Assembly (NCBI RefSeq): GCF_020520425.1
Contig: NC_079492.1
Span: 109,341,157 to 109,405,156, forward strand
DNA: 64,000 nt
DNA from: Spinacia oleracea
Taxonomy: Eukaryota > Streptophyta > Magnoliopsida > Caryophyllales > Amaranthaceae
Reading direction: 5' to 3'
Part shown: positions 37,072-47,100 of the stretch, piece after piece
How positions within the stretch are numbered: the first letter of the stretch is position 1
Layout: every line of letters begins with the position of its first letter
Program-made: the position numbers and the translations under genes
The notes under the pieces: generated by a model
Databases searched by the model: none
What the model was told of the DNA's origin: nothing
What the model saw: the letters and a program-made list of their open reading frames with translations, nothing else

Positions 37072-38489
37072 TGTTAGGTTATGATACATATGATATTACA
37101 TAAATCATGCGGAAACAACCATTAACCCAGGATTACATATTATTTACACATAATCATATAGCATAATTTAGATGCATACACTTTGTTGCGTGCCCTCCCT
37201 AGCTGCGCCCGAACCGAACCAGAACAAGTCTTTAGGACTCCAAGTGTCGTCCCTCCGTAGATAGTCCACAGCACGTCCGGATCCGCCTTAAGATTGACCA
37301 ACTAGAATCGCCCTTAAGGTACTAGAATTTTCGGCACTTTTGAGCAAGATGTGTGGCTGAATTTTTCTCTCAAAAACTCACTTTGAATACTTTTTAAAAC
37401 TCGTTATAAATTGTGAACCCAGGCCACATATTTATAGGGGTATGGAAAGGGAATTGGAATCCTATTCAGATACAAATTAATTAAACCTAGAATCCTACAA
37501 GAACTCTAATTTAATTAATTTATCAAATAGAATTAGGAATTTAATCATTAACCGAACTCTGCACGTTTTAGGAAACGTGCACGAACACAAACACTTACAC
37601 ACGCACACACGGCAGCCACGATGGGCCGCCCATGCGTGCGCACGAGCAGCAGCCCACGCAGCGAGGCCTGTGCGAGCTGCAAGCCCACGCAGCTCCCGCG
37701 CGCGCTGTGCGCGCTGCCACGGCCTGCTGGGCCTGCCCTTGCGCTGGGCCTGGCGTGGCTGTTTGTGCGGCGCGCTTGGCTTGCTGGGCGATGGCCTGGC
37801 TTCGTGCTGGGCCTCGTCCGGCAGGCCTCGTCCGATGCTTATTCGTACGATACGTTTCCGATTAAATTTCCGATTCCGGAATTCATTTCCGATACGAACA
37901 ATATTTAACATTTCCGATTCCGGAATTAATTTCCGTTTCGAACAAATATTTAATATTTCCGTTTCCGGAATTATTTTCCGATTCCGGTAATATTTCCGAT
38001 TCTGACAATATTTCCGTTTCCGGCAATATTTCCGATTCTGGTAATATTTCCATTTCCGATAATATTTTCCGATACGTACCATGTTTCCGTTTCCGGCAAC
38101 ATCTACGACTTGGATAATATTTATATTTCCGATACGATCCATATTTCCGTTTCCGGCAATATCATCGTTTCCGGAGTATTCATTTCTTGCTTGTGACAAT
38201 CTCAGCTCCCACTGAAACCAAGATCCGTCGATTCCGAATATTCATAGATGGAGTATTTAATGCCATTAAATACTTGATCCGTTTACGTACTATTTGTGTG
38301 ACCCTACGGGTTCAGTCAAGAGTAAGCTGTGGATTAATATCATTAATTCCACTTGAATTGAAGCGGCCTCTAGCTAGGCATTCAGCTCACTTGATCTCAC
38401 TGAATTATTAACTTGTTAATTAATACTGAACCGCATTTATTAGACTTATCATAGAATGCATACTTGGACCAAGGGCATTATTTCCTTCA
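37072..38489 (-). repeat. 5' LTR of copia C (1418 bp)
   Basis: Minus orientation: starts TGTTAGGTTATGATAC (inverse of the LTR end) and finishes TTATTTCCTTCA (inverse of the LTR start). It is close to the B LTR over its whole length. Flanking DNA at 38490 is AGTAAATC. Confidence 0.95.
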
Positions 38490-39271
38490 AGTAAATCTCG
38501 TATTTTGCAGATAATGCTAAGCCATCAAGCGTGCCTAGCTCCTAGAGAACTTAGTTCAGACTCCCTGGTTCCATAGACATGTCATTTTGTCAATTTTCTA
38601 TTCTCAATTCCATTGCATTCCTCAATCATTCATAATTCTTTTCGATTCCATAACATTCATTTATATCATCAACCTAATAGACAAACTAATTCTCAATAAC
38701 TTATTTTGGTAAGGTCCTCAAAACTTTATATGCAAACCCACTTTCATATTTTCACCATAAATCATGCTCGATTTCACATAATATTCTTGCATAACTTTTA
38801 AATTTTCTAGCTTAGCTTCCTTAACAGAGGCATATCAATCATCATTTAGATAGTAGACTTTTGTACTTATTACCACCAAAATATTCATCATGAATAACAC
38901 AGGAAGATAACCCTAAAATCAATTTCATTCTTAACTTGAACACTTTAAACCTAGAAAACCTTTACTTAATTAATGATCCACCACTCGTGAAATACAACCT
39001 TGTGCTCGTTTGATACTTAAACATTTATACTATCCTTAAAGATTTCATAACCATAAAAGTTCCTCAAAACAATTCATATCCACAAATTCTTTGAGTTCGC
39101 ATCGTGCTTAACTTAACTTCTTCCAAGAAAACAGTAATGCTTAAAATTTGCCTAGTCTGTCTAGGGTAGGAAACTCGATAAAACATGAAATCAAGGGAAG
39201 TTCGGTTCCAGAGTGAGAGAGATAAAATAATATAAGCATTGGCGTCATCTTCGTTTTCATTATGTAAGCTC

Positions 39272-39670
39272 TTACGTATGTTGGTGGTCGTGATAGGATA
39301 TGATTAACCTTAGCATCGTTGCTCCGTCCGTGATCGGTCGAGGTTGCTCCTCCTGTATTCGTGAAAGGTGGTTAAGGACAGTCTCTGACGAAATGATCTT
39401 CCCTCCACATCGATAACACGTATTCGTTTCTGCACGACACTTGCTTCCTATTTGTCGGGCATTGCAAAGTTTCGAATAGTTGATATATCTGGTTGATCCA
39501 TTTTTTTCAAGTTCCATCGAATCGGGCTTGTCGTCATAGATTGGTGGATTCGAGGGTGAAATCTTCTCGAATAGTGACGCATTTTCGTTCTCTTTAGTGT
39601 CTTTCGTTTGCTGAAAATCTTTGACTAATTCAGTTAACATCGTACTTGCCGTTCCTAATCGTTCCATCAT
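39272..39670 (-). pseudogene. gypsy gag remnant
   Basis: A 132-residue frame whose NPPIYDDKPDSMELEK resembles the start of gypsy Gag (NPPxFxGxxDPMxAExW), followed by a possible degenerate zinc knuckle (CYRCG with the His and last Cys missing). The central Gag region is absent, suggesting an internal deletion. Placed just downstream of the primer binding site, as gag should be. Confidence 0.5.
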
Positions 39671-40010
39671 CTCTTGTGGTCTTCTATAGATTGGTCGTCG
39701 TAAATATCATCATGGAAAATATCATTGTGGATGACGTCGTCGTGAATGTTGCGCTTGTGAACTTCGTTCGTGGCATCGTTAGTAACCTCGATAGTCGATA
39801 TTTCGCATAACATATTCAATCAAGAAAACATAAATAACAGAAGAATAAATCCCTTTAATCCCGTTCCTACACTCACACTCATTCCATTTTAGCTTGACTT
39901 GAATTTAACATATTCTTTTTAACTTATTCCTTAAAACTCTTTGCTTAAAGCCTATTGAATTCTATTACGTGCAAAACCTGTAAGGTTTAGCACTTATGAT
40001 CCAGAACCTT

Positions 40011-40024
40011 GGCTCTGAATACCA
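40011..40024 (-). promoter_or_regulatory. primer binding site of the gypsy element
   Basis: Minus strand TGGTATTCAGAGCC, i.e. TGGTATCAGAGCC with one extra T, complementary to initiator tRNA-Met, three bases beyond the LTR end. Confidence 0.7.
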
Positions 40025-40027
40025 AAC

Positions 40028-42411
40028 TGTAACGCCCCGACTTCTAAACACCATAAATTAGGTTAATTATCTTTAGTTAGCAGCGAAAAACCCTAGCTTA
40101 GTCGGAGCGTCACATGCCTATTTCCCTCGTGGGAAATACAAGGCGACATAACCTTTTTTTTAAATTACTAAATAAACTTTAATAATAAATACTTTTAACA
40201 TCTGATTAAACATTAATATTAAAATCTAACTCAAATCATGAAATCAAACTTAGACTTTAAATAATACATCCCTTTATTGCTAATGACATAGTTATCTTTA
40301 CTAAACATCGATCGTGAATTTGGTGGTTGCATCCTCACTCTAAGGCATCCCATGATCTTCTTCGTACCTAAAACAAAAGCAATATCGTGAGCCGAGGCCC
40401 AGTAACATACTACCCTAACAGCGTAACCTCATTTCAATTCATTTTATTTACTTTGCAATCAGGGAGAATAGAACATAGTAAAACATTTTCATAAATGCAA
40501 TAAAACATTATTTATAACTTGAAACTTTGATAGTTCCCATTATCTTTCATAAAACCTTCATTTTACTTGGTAACTGACAAGTTAGCCTTGCGGGACGTCT
40601 CCCACCTTGCGATAGTCCTCAAGGAGCACTCTCCCTTGTTGGACATACGCCCGTACCTAATTAGTTTCTTTTTTTAGCTTGCGGTAACCCTCAAGGAGCA
40701 CTCTCCCTTGTTGGGTGTCCCGCGGTACGGCGGTACGTGCACGACCTAGAAATAGTAACCCCACTAACTGCCAGAACCTGTTACACTTTTATTTATCATG
40801 TTTTGTATCTTATTCGTAACTCATAAACATCACTCTTATAAAATCATTTATCAACACATTTGAATATCATCATGCATAAAACAAACTTCATAAATACATT
40901 TCATAGCCCACAATCCAAAAAAAACATATCATTATAAACACATTTCATAATTTCATAAAACACATTTCATAAGGGGATTGTGGGTGTTAGCAATAGATGT
41001 TACCTCAACCGTAGTTTATACTTCCTGTTCGATGGATCGTTCATCCTGAGCCTCGAGTCTGAATTCTTTCAAGATATTAATTAATTAAATTTAGTATTAA
41101 AACAATAAGTGCTTTAAAACCACTAATATTTCCATAAAATCAATACATGAAAATTTATTAAATCTTAAGTCAAAATAATTTCTAAGTTATTAATTTGAAA
41201 TATAACAATGTAAAAGTAATGATTTATTTATTTATAAGAAATAACATTAATACAAAAATAGGTGTGTGTGTCCAAAGTAGGTAGAGCTTTACCAAAAATG
41301 GATATTGGGCTTGGACTTTGGTGTTGGCTGACTTGAAATTAGATAACAAAAGTTCCCAAGTGGAACTTTGTTTCTGGAACGTGGGTAAGCAAGCAGCAGG
41401 CCGCACGAGTGCACGACGGAAGAGGAAGAAGGAGGAGTAGGACTGGAGGAGGCTGGGTGGCTGGGCGGTTGGGCTCAAGTGGTTCGGCGCCGCATCACGG
41501 AACCGCGCCGGAGAGGCGGCGGTGGTGGTGTGGTTTGTGCCGGCGAAACAACAAGAAGGGGGAAGGGTGGTCGCGCGAACAGGGGAAAGCAGAGGGGTGT
41601 TTCCGGTCGAGTCTGGGCGGCAAGCAGCCGTTCACCGGGGTCTTTTTGAGGGCGGGGATTTACTAGGGGGTGGTGCGGTGGCTGGAGAGTGGTGGTGTGG
41701 TTGTGGTGGTGCAGGAGGGGGACGAAAAGAGGGAGGCAGGGGAAGGGAGTTGTGGAGCTGCGAGGAGAGGAGGGAAATAAGGGGTGGCTGCGACGGTGGT
41801 GGATGATCGAGGTGGTGCTAGGCAGCAGGGGTAGTGGTGATTGACGGTGGTTTTGGTGGCGGCAGCCACCGATGGTGGTGGTGGTTCGAAGCAGAGAAGA
41901 GAATGAAAATTGAAATTTGGTTTTGATTTTGATTTCTGATGTTGAATTCCAATTGGAATTAAGACTGATTTGTATAGTCAAGTAGAGTGAAAGAGAAGCT
42001 GAAATCCTTGAGGAGCAAGGCATGAATCAAGACTGAATTGAGGGAAGGAGAGGAATGAAGAATTTTCTTCATTCTTGCAATGTACGTGGAGAGCAAAGAG
42101 AAGAGGGAAAATGGAATTTTGATTTTCTAAGGGCATTTTTGTAATTTTACATAGTTGGAATAAATTCAGAAATTTGGTTGCCATTTTTGGAAACTACTAA
42201 AAATAGAAATGTTAAGCTAAAATAATTCTTTATAAAAAAAACCGTTAACGAAAAATAAATAAATTTTCGTTTATAAATTTATTGTTTAAAATAAATCGTA
42301 AAAATGTTTAAAATAACGAAATTTGATTATTCGTAATTATTTAAAACGAAATCAAGCTAATAAATATTTTTAACTTTAATAAATCAAGTTTAAAAATTTC
42401 GGGATGTTACT
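40028..42411 (-). repeat. gypsy LTR, about 2.4 kb
   Basis: The borders TGTAACGCCCCG (40028) and CGGGATGTTACT (42411) are inverted ends typical of long plant gypsy LTRs; the last base should be A and seems mutated. Inside is a duplicated block AAGGAGCACTCTCCCTTGTT (about 40620 and 40697) and a GC-rich, G/T-biased region (41400-41890) that opens several spurious reading frames. Confidence 0.65.
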
Positions 42412-43656
42412 AAACCAGTGGAAGATGGTTATGTTAGGGTACTGAGCGCGTAGAGTTCTAGGCATGGGTCGCCTGAAATCTACGGCGGTGGTGATGACTC
42501 GATGTCAGGTTCAAGTAAGATGAACGGTTCGTGAAATGAGAGGGATAGGGAGGGAAATGAAGGGTTTATGTCCCAATCAGCATAATATTAAAAAAAACAA
42601 TAAACAAATAACACATGCTAAATTAAGTCAATTTCAAATTCGTTGCCTTTTCTTTCAAGTAACCAGTAAAAGGGTCTATTTAAAGAAAATAGGTGTGAAA
42701 GGTTGGATCAACTAGAAATATTGCATAGGTGAGACTGTTAATGGATTACCCGACAAATGTTGGATTATTAGAATTAAGTTTTCCTTAGCTGTTTGTGTAA
42801 AAGTGTTTGGTAAATTAGCTAATAGATGTTAGTTGTTTAATATGTAAATGACCATTAAGGACATTGACATACTTTGTTTCTTATTAATATTATACAAATA
42901 GTTTATTGTGTTATTTGTTTTCCCTTTATGTTTTTAATAAACATTGACTAAATAAAACAAATATTTTTTTTAAGACAAATTATTCTTGGTTTAATTTTCT
43001 TTTAATAATATATTATTTGCATATAGAGAAATATTACTAATGATACTTCAAGTATGATTGCAATAGCTTTTTATTGCTTCAAAGTACTAATATAAAATTT
43101 ATAACAACAAAAAACGAGTCTAGTAAATATGGTGAAATGAAAAAGGGAGTGTGAGTAATGTTTTTACGAGAAAATTAATGTATGGTTCCAAGGTTGATAG
43201 TGGTAGAAACTATAGGCAATAGTAGAACAAAATAGTCATTTTCATCTACTTTCTCAAACCTCTAATTGCAAAATGCTCTTATATTGAGCTTTTTCAAAAA
43301 TTAGCTTTTTCACCCCATAACTCTCTTCCAAACCTCTCCTAACCGAACACTTCCAATTATCTTTTTCTAAAGGTCAAACCTCTAATTCACTCCAAAAATC
43401 TCTCTTTCTTTCAAACTACTCCTAACCAAACACCCCCAAGGTACTAGTTTACAAAGTGAGGAAAAAATAAGATACTTATTGACAAATTTGCCACATTTCT
43501 TTGATAAAAGTTTTAGTAATTTAGAAATTCCAAACAAGTAATATTGTTCTTTATAAAGGTACATGATTAATTGAATTTCAGTATACATTTAAAACAAAGT
43601 AAAATATAAATATGAACCAAATCCAAGTTCTCAAACCCAAGAAGAAATACAAAAAT

Positions 43657-44022
43657 CTAAGAAACAGGAGTGATCCTTTGTGAATGCTGGTCATTGTAGG
43701 ACAAGCCGAAGGATGACAAAAGAAAACCAGAAGAAACAACCACAATTGGAGCAAATATGAGTGGTATGAAAGCATCAAAGGAAGACCCCTTGACCACATG
43801 TGATGGCAAACACAAACTCTTTCCTGGCAAATCCAGAGGTACTTTGACGTACCCATGAACCTCACATCGACGAGACGACCATAAGAAAGCAAGCTCGGGA
43901 AAGAATGCAGCCACAGCTGCCACCATGATCAATACACCCGACCACATCCCAGCACGACATAACGACTGACTGTACGTTGCTAATCGCTGATAAAGCGAGC
44001 TTAAAGCCGATGAGATGGACAT
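43657..44022 (-). CDS. small membrane protein, paralogue 1 (121 aa)
   Basis: Function not recognised. A complete single-exon frame starting MSISSALSSLYQRLATY. Two hydrophobic stretches are seen, about residues 25-46 (GMWSGVLIMVAAVAAFFPELAF) and 82-103 (FIPLIFAPIVVVSSGFLLSS), with a conserved middle GYVKVPLDLPGKSLCLPSH. The same middle and similar membrane segments occur in the proteins at 44576-44908 and 59959-60324, so conservation across three copies supports a real gene. The middle has a CLP(S/A)H motif and one further Cys in each copy. The stop codon is 155 bp from the MULE-X cluster border, so the large nest lies in its 3' flank. Likely a plant-specific unnamed family with two membrane passes; location in the cell is unknown. 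Confidence 0.8.
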   Translation of the reverse strand: MSISSALSSLYQRLATYSQSLCRAGMWSGVLIMVAAVAAFFPELAFLWSSRRCEVHGYVKVPLDLPGKSLCLPSHVVKGSSFDAFIPLIFAPIVVVSSGFLLSSFGLSYNDQHSQRITPVS

Positions 44023-44312
44023 CTTGATCTTTGATTGCCAATGTAAGAGAATTCAAAGGGAGAATGATAACCGAATAACAAGTTATGAAATTGAATACTT
44101 GTGTTTAGATGTAGACATCTAGTAATGGATAACCTCACCTCGAGCACTATAGGCCGTTGACTAATGAAGAAGCTGAAGGATTCAACTGTCAGTTGTTAGC
44201 CAATAAGTGCCCCCTACGCAATAAGTTCATATTAGGAATAACTTTGATAATTTAAATGAACAATAGGAGGATATTTTATGTGCTACTCCACCTTCGAATG
44301 AGTCCCAACCAA

Positions 44313-44369
44313 ACAACGTAAAATGATTGAAAAGGAAAAACGTTTTACGCCCTACCAAACGGAGCCTAG
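44313..44369. mobile_element. Tourist-like MITE remnant
   Basis: ACGTTTTACGCCCTACCAAA followed by CGGAGCC is the inverted right end of the MITE at 56210-56533; the left end is lost. Confidence 0.55.
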
Positions 44370-44575
44370 AGTCACCCCAAGTTTTATGAACTCAGAAATT
44401 CAGAATACAAAACACATTGAATGACAATGTTCAGAAGCAATGACAGATGTGCCAAAATTTAACAAATACAATGATGTCTTGAACATCCCTTCTTATCACT
44501 GTTGTCTCTCTCACTCAAATTATCCCCTCTTGCATATAATGATATAACCATGACAAATCTACACACAGCCGAGAG

Positions 44576-44908
44576 TTAGATGTAGGGCAAGCTGCAACTT
44601 GAAAGTACCAAACCAGAACAAACCACAATGATGGGAGCCAAACAAACTGGAATATAAACATCATAAGAAGGCCCTTTCACCATATGAATAGGCAAGCACA
44701 AACTTGTTCCAGGTAAATCTAGTGGGACCTTCACGTAACCGTAAACCCCACACCTTCGGGATGCCCATAAAAAGGCAAACTCCGGGGAGAATATGGCCAC
44801 AGCTGCCACCAGAACCAACAATCCTGACCATAGTCCAACACGGCAGAACGATACATCATAAGTTGCTACTTGACGATAAAACGAGCATATGAACAACGAA
44901 AGTGACAT
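44576..44908 (-). CDS. small membrane protein, paralogue 2 (110 aa)
   Basis: Complete single-exon frame starting MSLSLFICSFYRQVATYD. It shares CRxGxWSG, VAAVA, SPEFAFLW, SRRC, GYVKVPLDLPG, SLCLPIH and VKG with the protein at 43657-44022, and is shorter at the C-terminus. Two predicted membrane segments, about residues 26-47 and 86-106. The two genes are in the same direction, 553 bp apart, indicating tandem duplication. Function unknown; the family is not named here because none could be verified. Confidence 0.78.
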   Translation of the reverse strand: MSLSLFICSFYRQVATYDVSFCRVGLWSGLLVLVAAVAIFSPEFAFLWASRRCGVYGYVKVPLDLPGTSLCLPIHMVKGPSYDVYIPVCLAPIIVVCSGLVLSSCSLPYI

Positions 44909-47100
44909 TAATACTCAACAAAAAGATTTAGGGATTCTACTAATCTGTACGTTAAGAGGGAGAATGAGATAAAGAAGCTTATGTATCAGCATAAAAAGAG
45001 CTGATGATCAATAAGAAAGGAGAGGGACTAAGAACTCTTCCGAAATGGACTAGTTCTCTGTAGTTTCTGCTAAATGGTAATGGCTAACCTCACCTCACGC
45101 ATAACACATCATTGACAAATTATTTTATGAAAACATGTGAAGTTAGAGGGAGATTGGAGTAAATTTGTCAGTAGGTTGGGCATCTTGCCAGCAACTAATA
45201 TCGCAAGCTGGAGATATGAGTAGATTTTTACTATAATGGGATCCAGAATGCTAAAAAGAGTATGAAAAACAGTACACTGAGAAATTGTTGTTAATACTCT
45301 TCTTATATCAGATCCAGAAAGAGTCATCAATACTAAGAAATTATTCTTTGATTGGGAATGGGAATAAATATAAAATTTATAGACAATAGCTACTAACGAT
45401 GTTTGACCAATGATTAGAAGTATCTCAAATTCCATCCTAGAATAAAAAATTAAGCAGAAATCTTCTCAAAGCAGCAGCTGCGGCCAATGTTGAGAATCTA
45501 GAATGTTACAGTATACCTGATGACAACGAAGATACACTACCAAGAAAATCAGTAGACCAAAATGTCTTTTATCTCCGGTTTCCAGCTGCTGTCTGCATCA
45601 ACATCAAAATCAGTCAGCCACAATGTATCTTCAGCCATTTTGACTACAATGACTGACACAAATCACACACTGTAATAAATAAACTAGCAGCATAGGTTTT
45701 CTGAGTCAGAAAATTAACAGAAGTCAATCGTAGCTCAAAGCAGCTCATGAATATGTGCTCAGAATTAAACAAAGGATCTTACATAAGTGTTAAAATAACG
45801 CTTGAGAAACCTAATTGATAGGAAATTGAAGCATACTATGATACAAGCATCTTATGAGATACCCAAACGATAGGCAAGCATGATACATAGTTACATACTA
45901 TGTTAAAACAAGATTCGTGCTATTTATGATGCAATAAACTGCTAATTCACCACATTAGAAACAAAAAGGGCAGTTACCATTCTCCAACTCAACTGAAAGA
46001 GGGCCAGATCTTCTCCAGCATCTACTCTTGACATCGACCAGTCCTAAAACTACAAATGACTGTTCCATACCATTAGCTCTGATTCTGCACTAGCAGGTTA
46101 ACAATCATATAACGAGCCTTATTTTCCACTTTCCAGCAGGTTTTAAAACAAAATAACAGCAATGCCTTTTCTTGGCTTCATTGGTTCAGGCTTCATCCGT
46201 CATTATCCATTTCTGTAAACTAGCTGAAATGAGATTTAAAGGGGAAAAATATCTTTCAACTCAAAGCTCTGCCTCAGTTATGCATCACAAAAATTGACTA
46301 ATGAAGCCACATTTATAAGTCTACTTTCAGGATGAGAAGGAGCTCCCTTTGAGATAAAAAAGATATCTTTAATATTACTCTTCAAACAATGGGAGAACTT
46401 ACAACATAACTGGATCTCCACCAACTTTTGCAATCTTCATAGGCCTTTGGCTATGTCTCACACTTTACGATCGACTGTGAATCCTTAGCTCCAGTTTAGC
46501 CAACTTTCTGCAATGAAATGTCTAAACCACAGAACAGAGTACACCATGCTATGTGTGGCTCAACTCACAAATCACAATAGTATTACAAGCTGTGTGAAGA
46601 AAGGGAGATGAAGGATAAAATAAATTAGAGTAACAGGATGAAACGGTATACTATGATCAATTTAAAGTTTTAAACCAAACTATATATGGGTCATGTAAAG
46701 AAGAGAATAAGACCCCGTAATTAGGGAGGGAAATAGTAAACTAGAGGAGGGGCAGGAGTAAGCACTAATTAAAAAGATGAAGAATGCTGAAAGTAAAGAA
46801 AAACCAAATCATCATCATTGTTGAAAAAAATATAGCATAACCAATTTTCAAAAGTGAACTAGGGTACAATCCATAAGGAAAGCGATGCTAAGCTGCTCTA
46901 CCAGTCAAAGGAACAAAAGACGTTTCAATACAATCATCAATATGTTGAAGCTGAATGAATTGTCATAAGTTAAAACAACCACTTCATTCCCTTGAACGGA
47001 ATATTTCCAAAGCCACACTCTCCCCTTTCCAAAGCCAAAGAACAAAAAAACAGGAAAAAAAAAGGTCTAAGTTCAAAAGATCCACTAGTTTATAGACTAG
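44909..47100. other. gene-free stretch between paralogue 2 and PLP3
   Basis: No conserved coding exon or transposon end was recognised on either strand. It would hold the upstream region or 5' untranslated exons of paralogue 2 and the 3' untranslated region of PLP3. The base composition is less AT-biased than the transposon-rich areas, so an untranslated or long non-coding transcript is possible but not shown. Confidence 0.4.

Larger units (their letters stand above)
29488..38489 (-). mobile_element. copia C, non-autonomous element in inverse orientation to B
   Basis: 5' LTR 37072-38489, primer binding site 37055-37071, leader with GC-rich repeat (35700-36290), decayed interior shared with A, and a 3' LTR reduced to 322 bp (29487-29808). 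The 322 bp are identical to 37264-37585 of its 5' LTR, so the insertion is recent even though its interior is long dead. The 3' end of the interior, the polypurine tract and the first 900 bp of the 3' LTR are deleted and replaced by filler (29809-29872). The 5-bp target duplication cannot be found because the far end is lost. Confidence 0.92.
38490..42411 (-). mobile_element. truncated Ty3/gypsy element with one LTR
   Basis: In minus orientation: an LTR at 40028-42411, a primer binding site at 40011-40024, an untranslated leader, a gag remnant (39272-39670), then about 780 bp of non-coding DNA up to the copia C border. No pol domain is present, so the element was a large non-autonomous derivative or lost its 3' part when the cluster was rearranged. 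The second LTR is missing. Confidence 0.7.
17709..42767. mobile_element. TIR element Y nested in the Tourist-like element
   Basis: About 100 bp at 17709-17808 (TAATCCAACCTTTGCCCGG and following) reappear inverted at 42669-42767 with scattered mismatches (CAACATTTGTCGGGTAATCC). The possible 9-bp target repeats TTGGAAAAA and TTAGAATTA agree at only 6 of 9 sites, so the superfamily is uncertain. Own interior: 17810-18211 plus 19606-19620 on the left, and 42412-42668 on the right. The left interior has an open stretch (about 18117-18211, continuing at 19606) reading HFRQKKQRFFDDVDISKFY, possibly part of a captured exon. It is split by the solo LTR. Confidence 0.6.
17616..43436. mobile_element. 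Tourist-like (PIF/Harbinger-type) element inserted in the MULE-X right TIR
   Basis: Left end GGGTCTTGTATGGTTAGGAG at 17616 and right end CTCCTAACCAAACACCCC at 43436 are inverted partners. The 3-bp target is TAA (17613-17615) on the left and CAA (43437-43439) on the right, one mismatch from a perfect TAA duplication. Deleting the insertion rejoins the MULE-X inverted repeat exactly (ATATAA then GGTACTAG). Only about 90 bp of its left part and 660 bp of its right part remain as its own sequence; the rest is later insertions. Confidence 0.75.
16706..43492. mobile_element. MULE-X, outermost element of a 26.8-kb nested cluster
   Basis: Left end GGCAAAACTGTCAC at 16706 and right end (inverted, GGCAAATTTGTCA) finishing at 43492 are bordered by perfect 9-bp direct repeats ACATTTCTT (16697-16705 and 43493-43501). 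The inverted repeats run about 110 bp and include AAATAGTACCTTG and AAAAATGGTACC. The right one is cut in two: its inner half lies at about 17550-17612 and its outer half at 43440-43492, because a Tourist-like element inserted in it. Removing that insertion leaves a MULE of about 0.96 kb carrying a zf-GRF gene fragment. Superfamily rests on the 9-bp duplication. Confidence 0.9.

Noticed and set aside
41224-42184. Cluster of frames on both strands around 41.2-42.2 kb
   Set aside because: G/T-biased DNA inside a gypsy LTR; no recognisable protein and mirrored on both strands.
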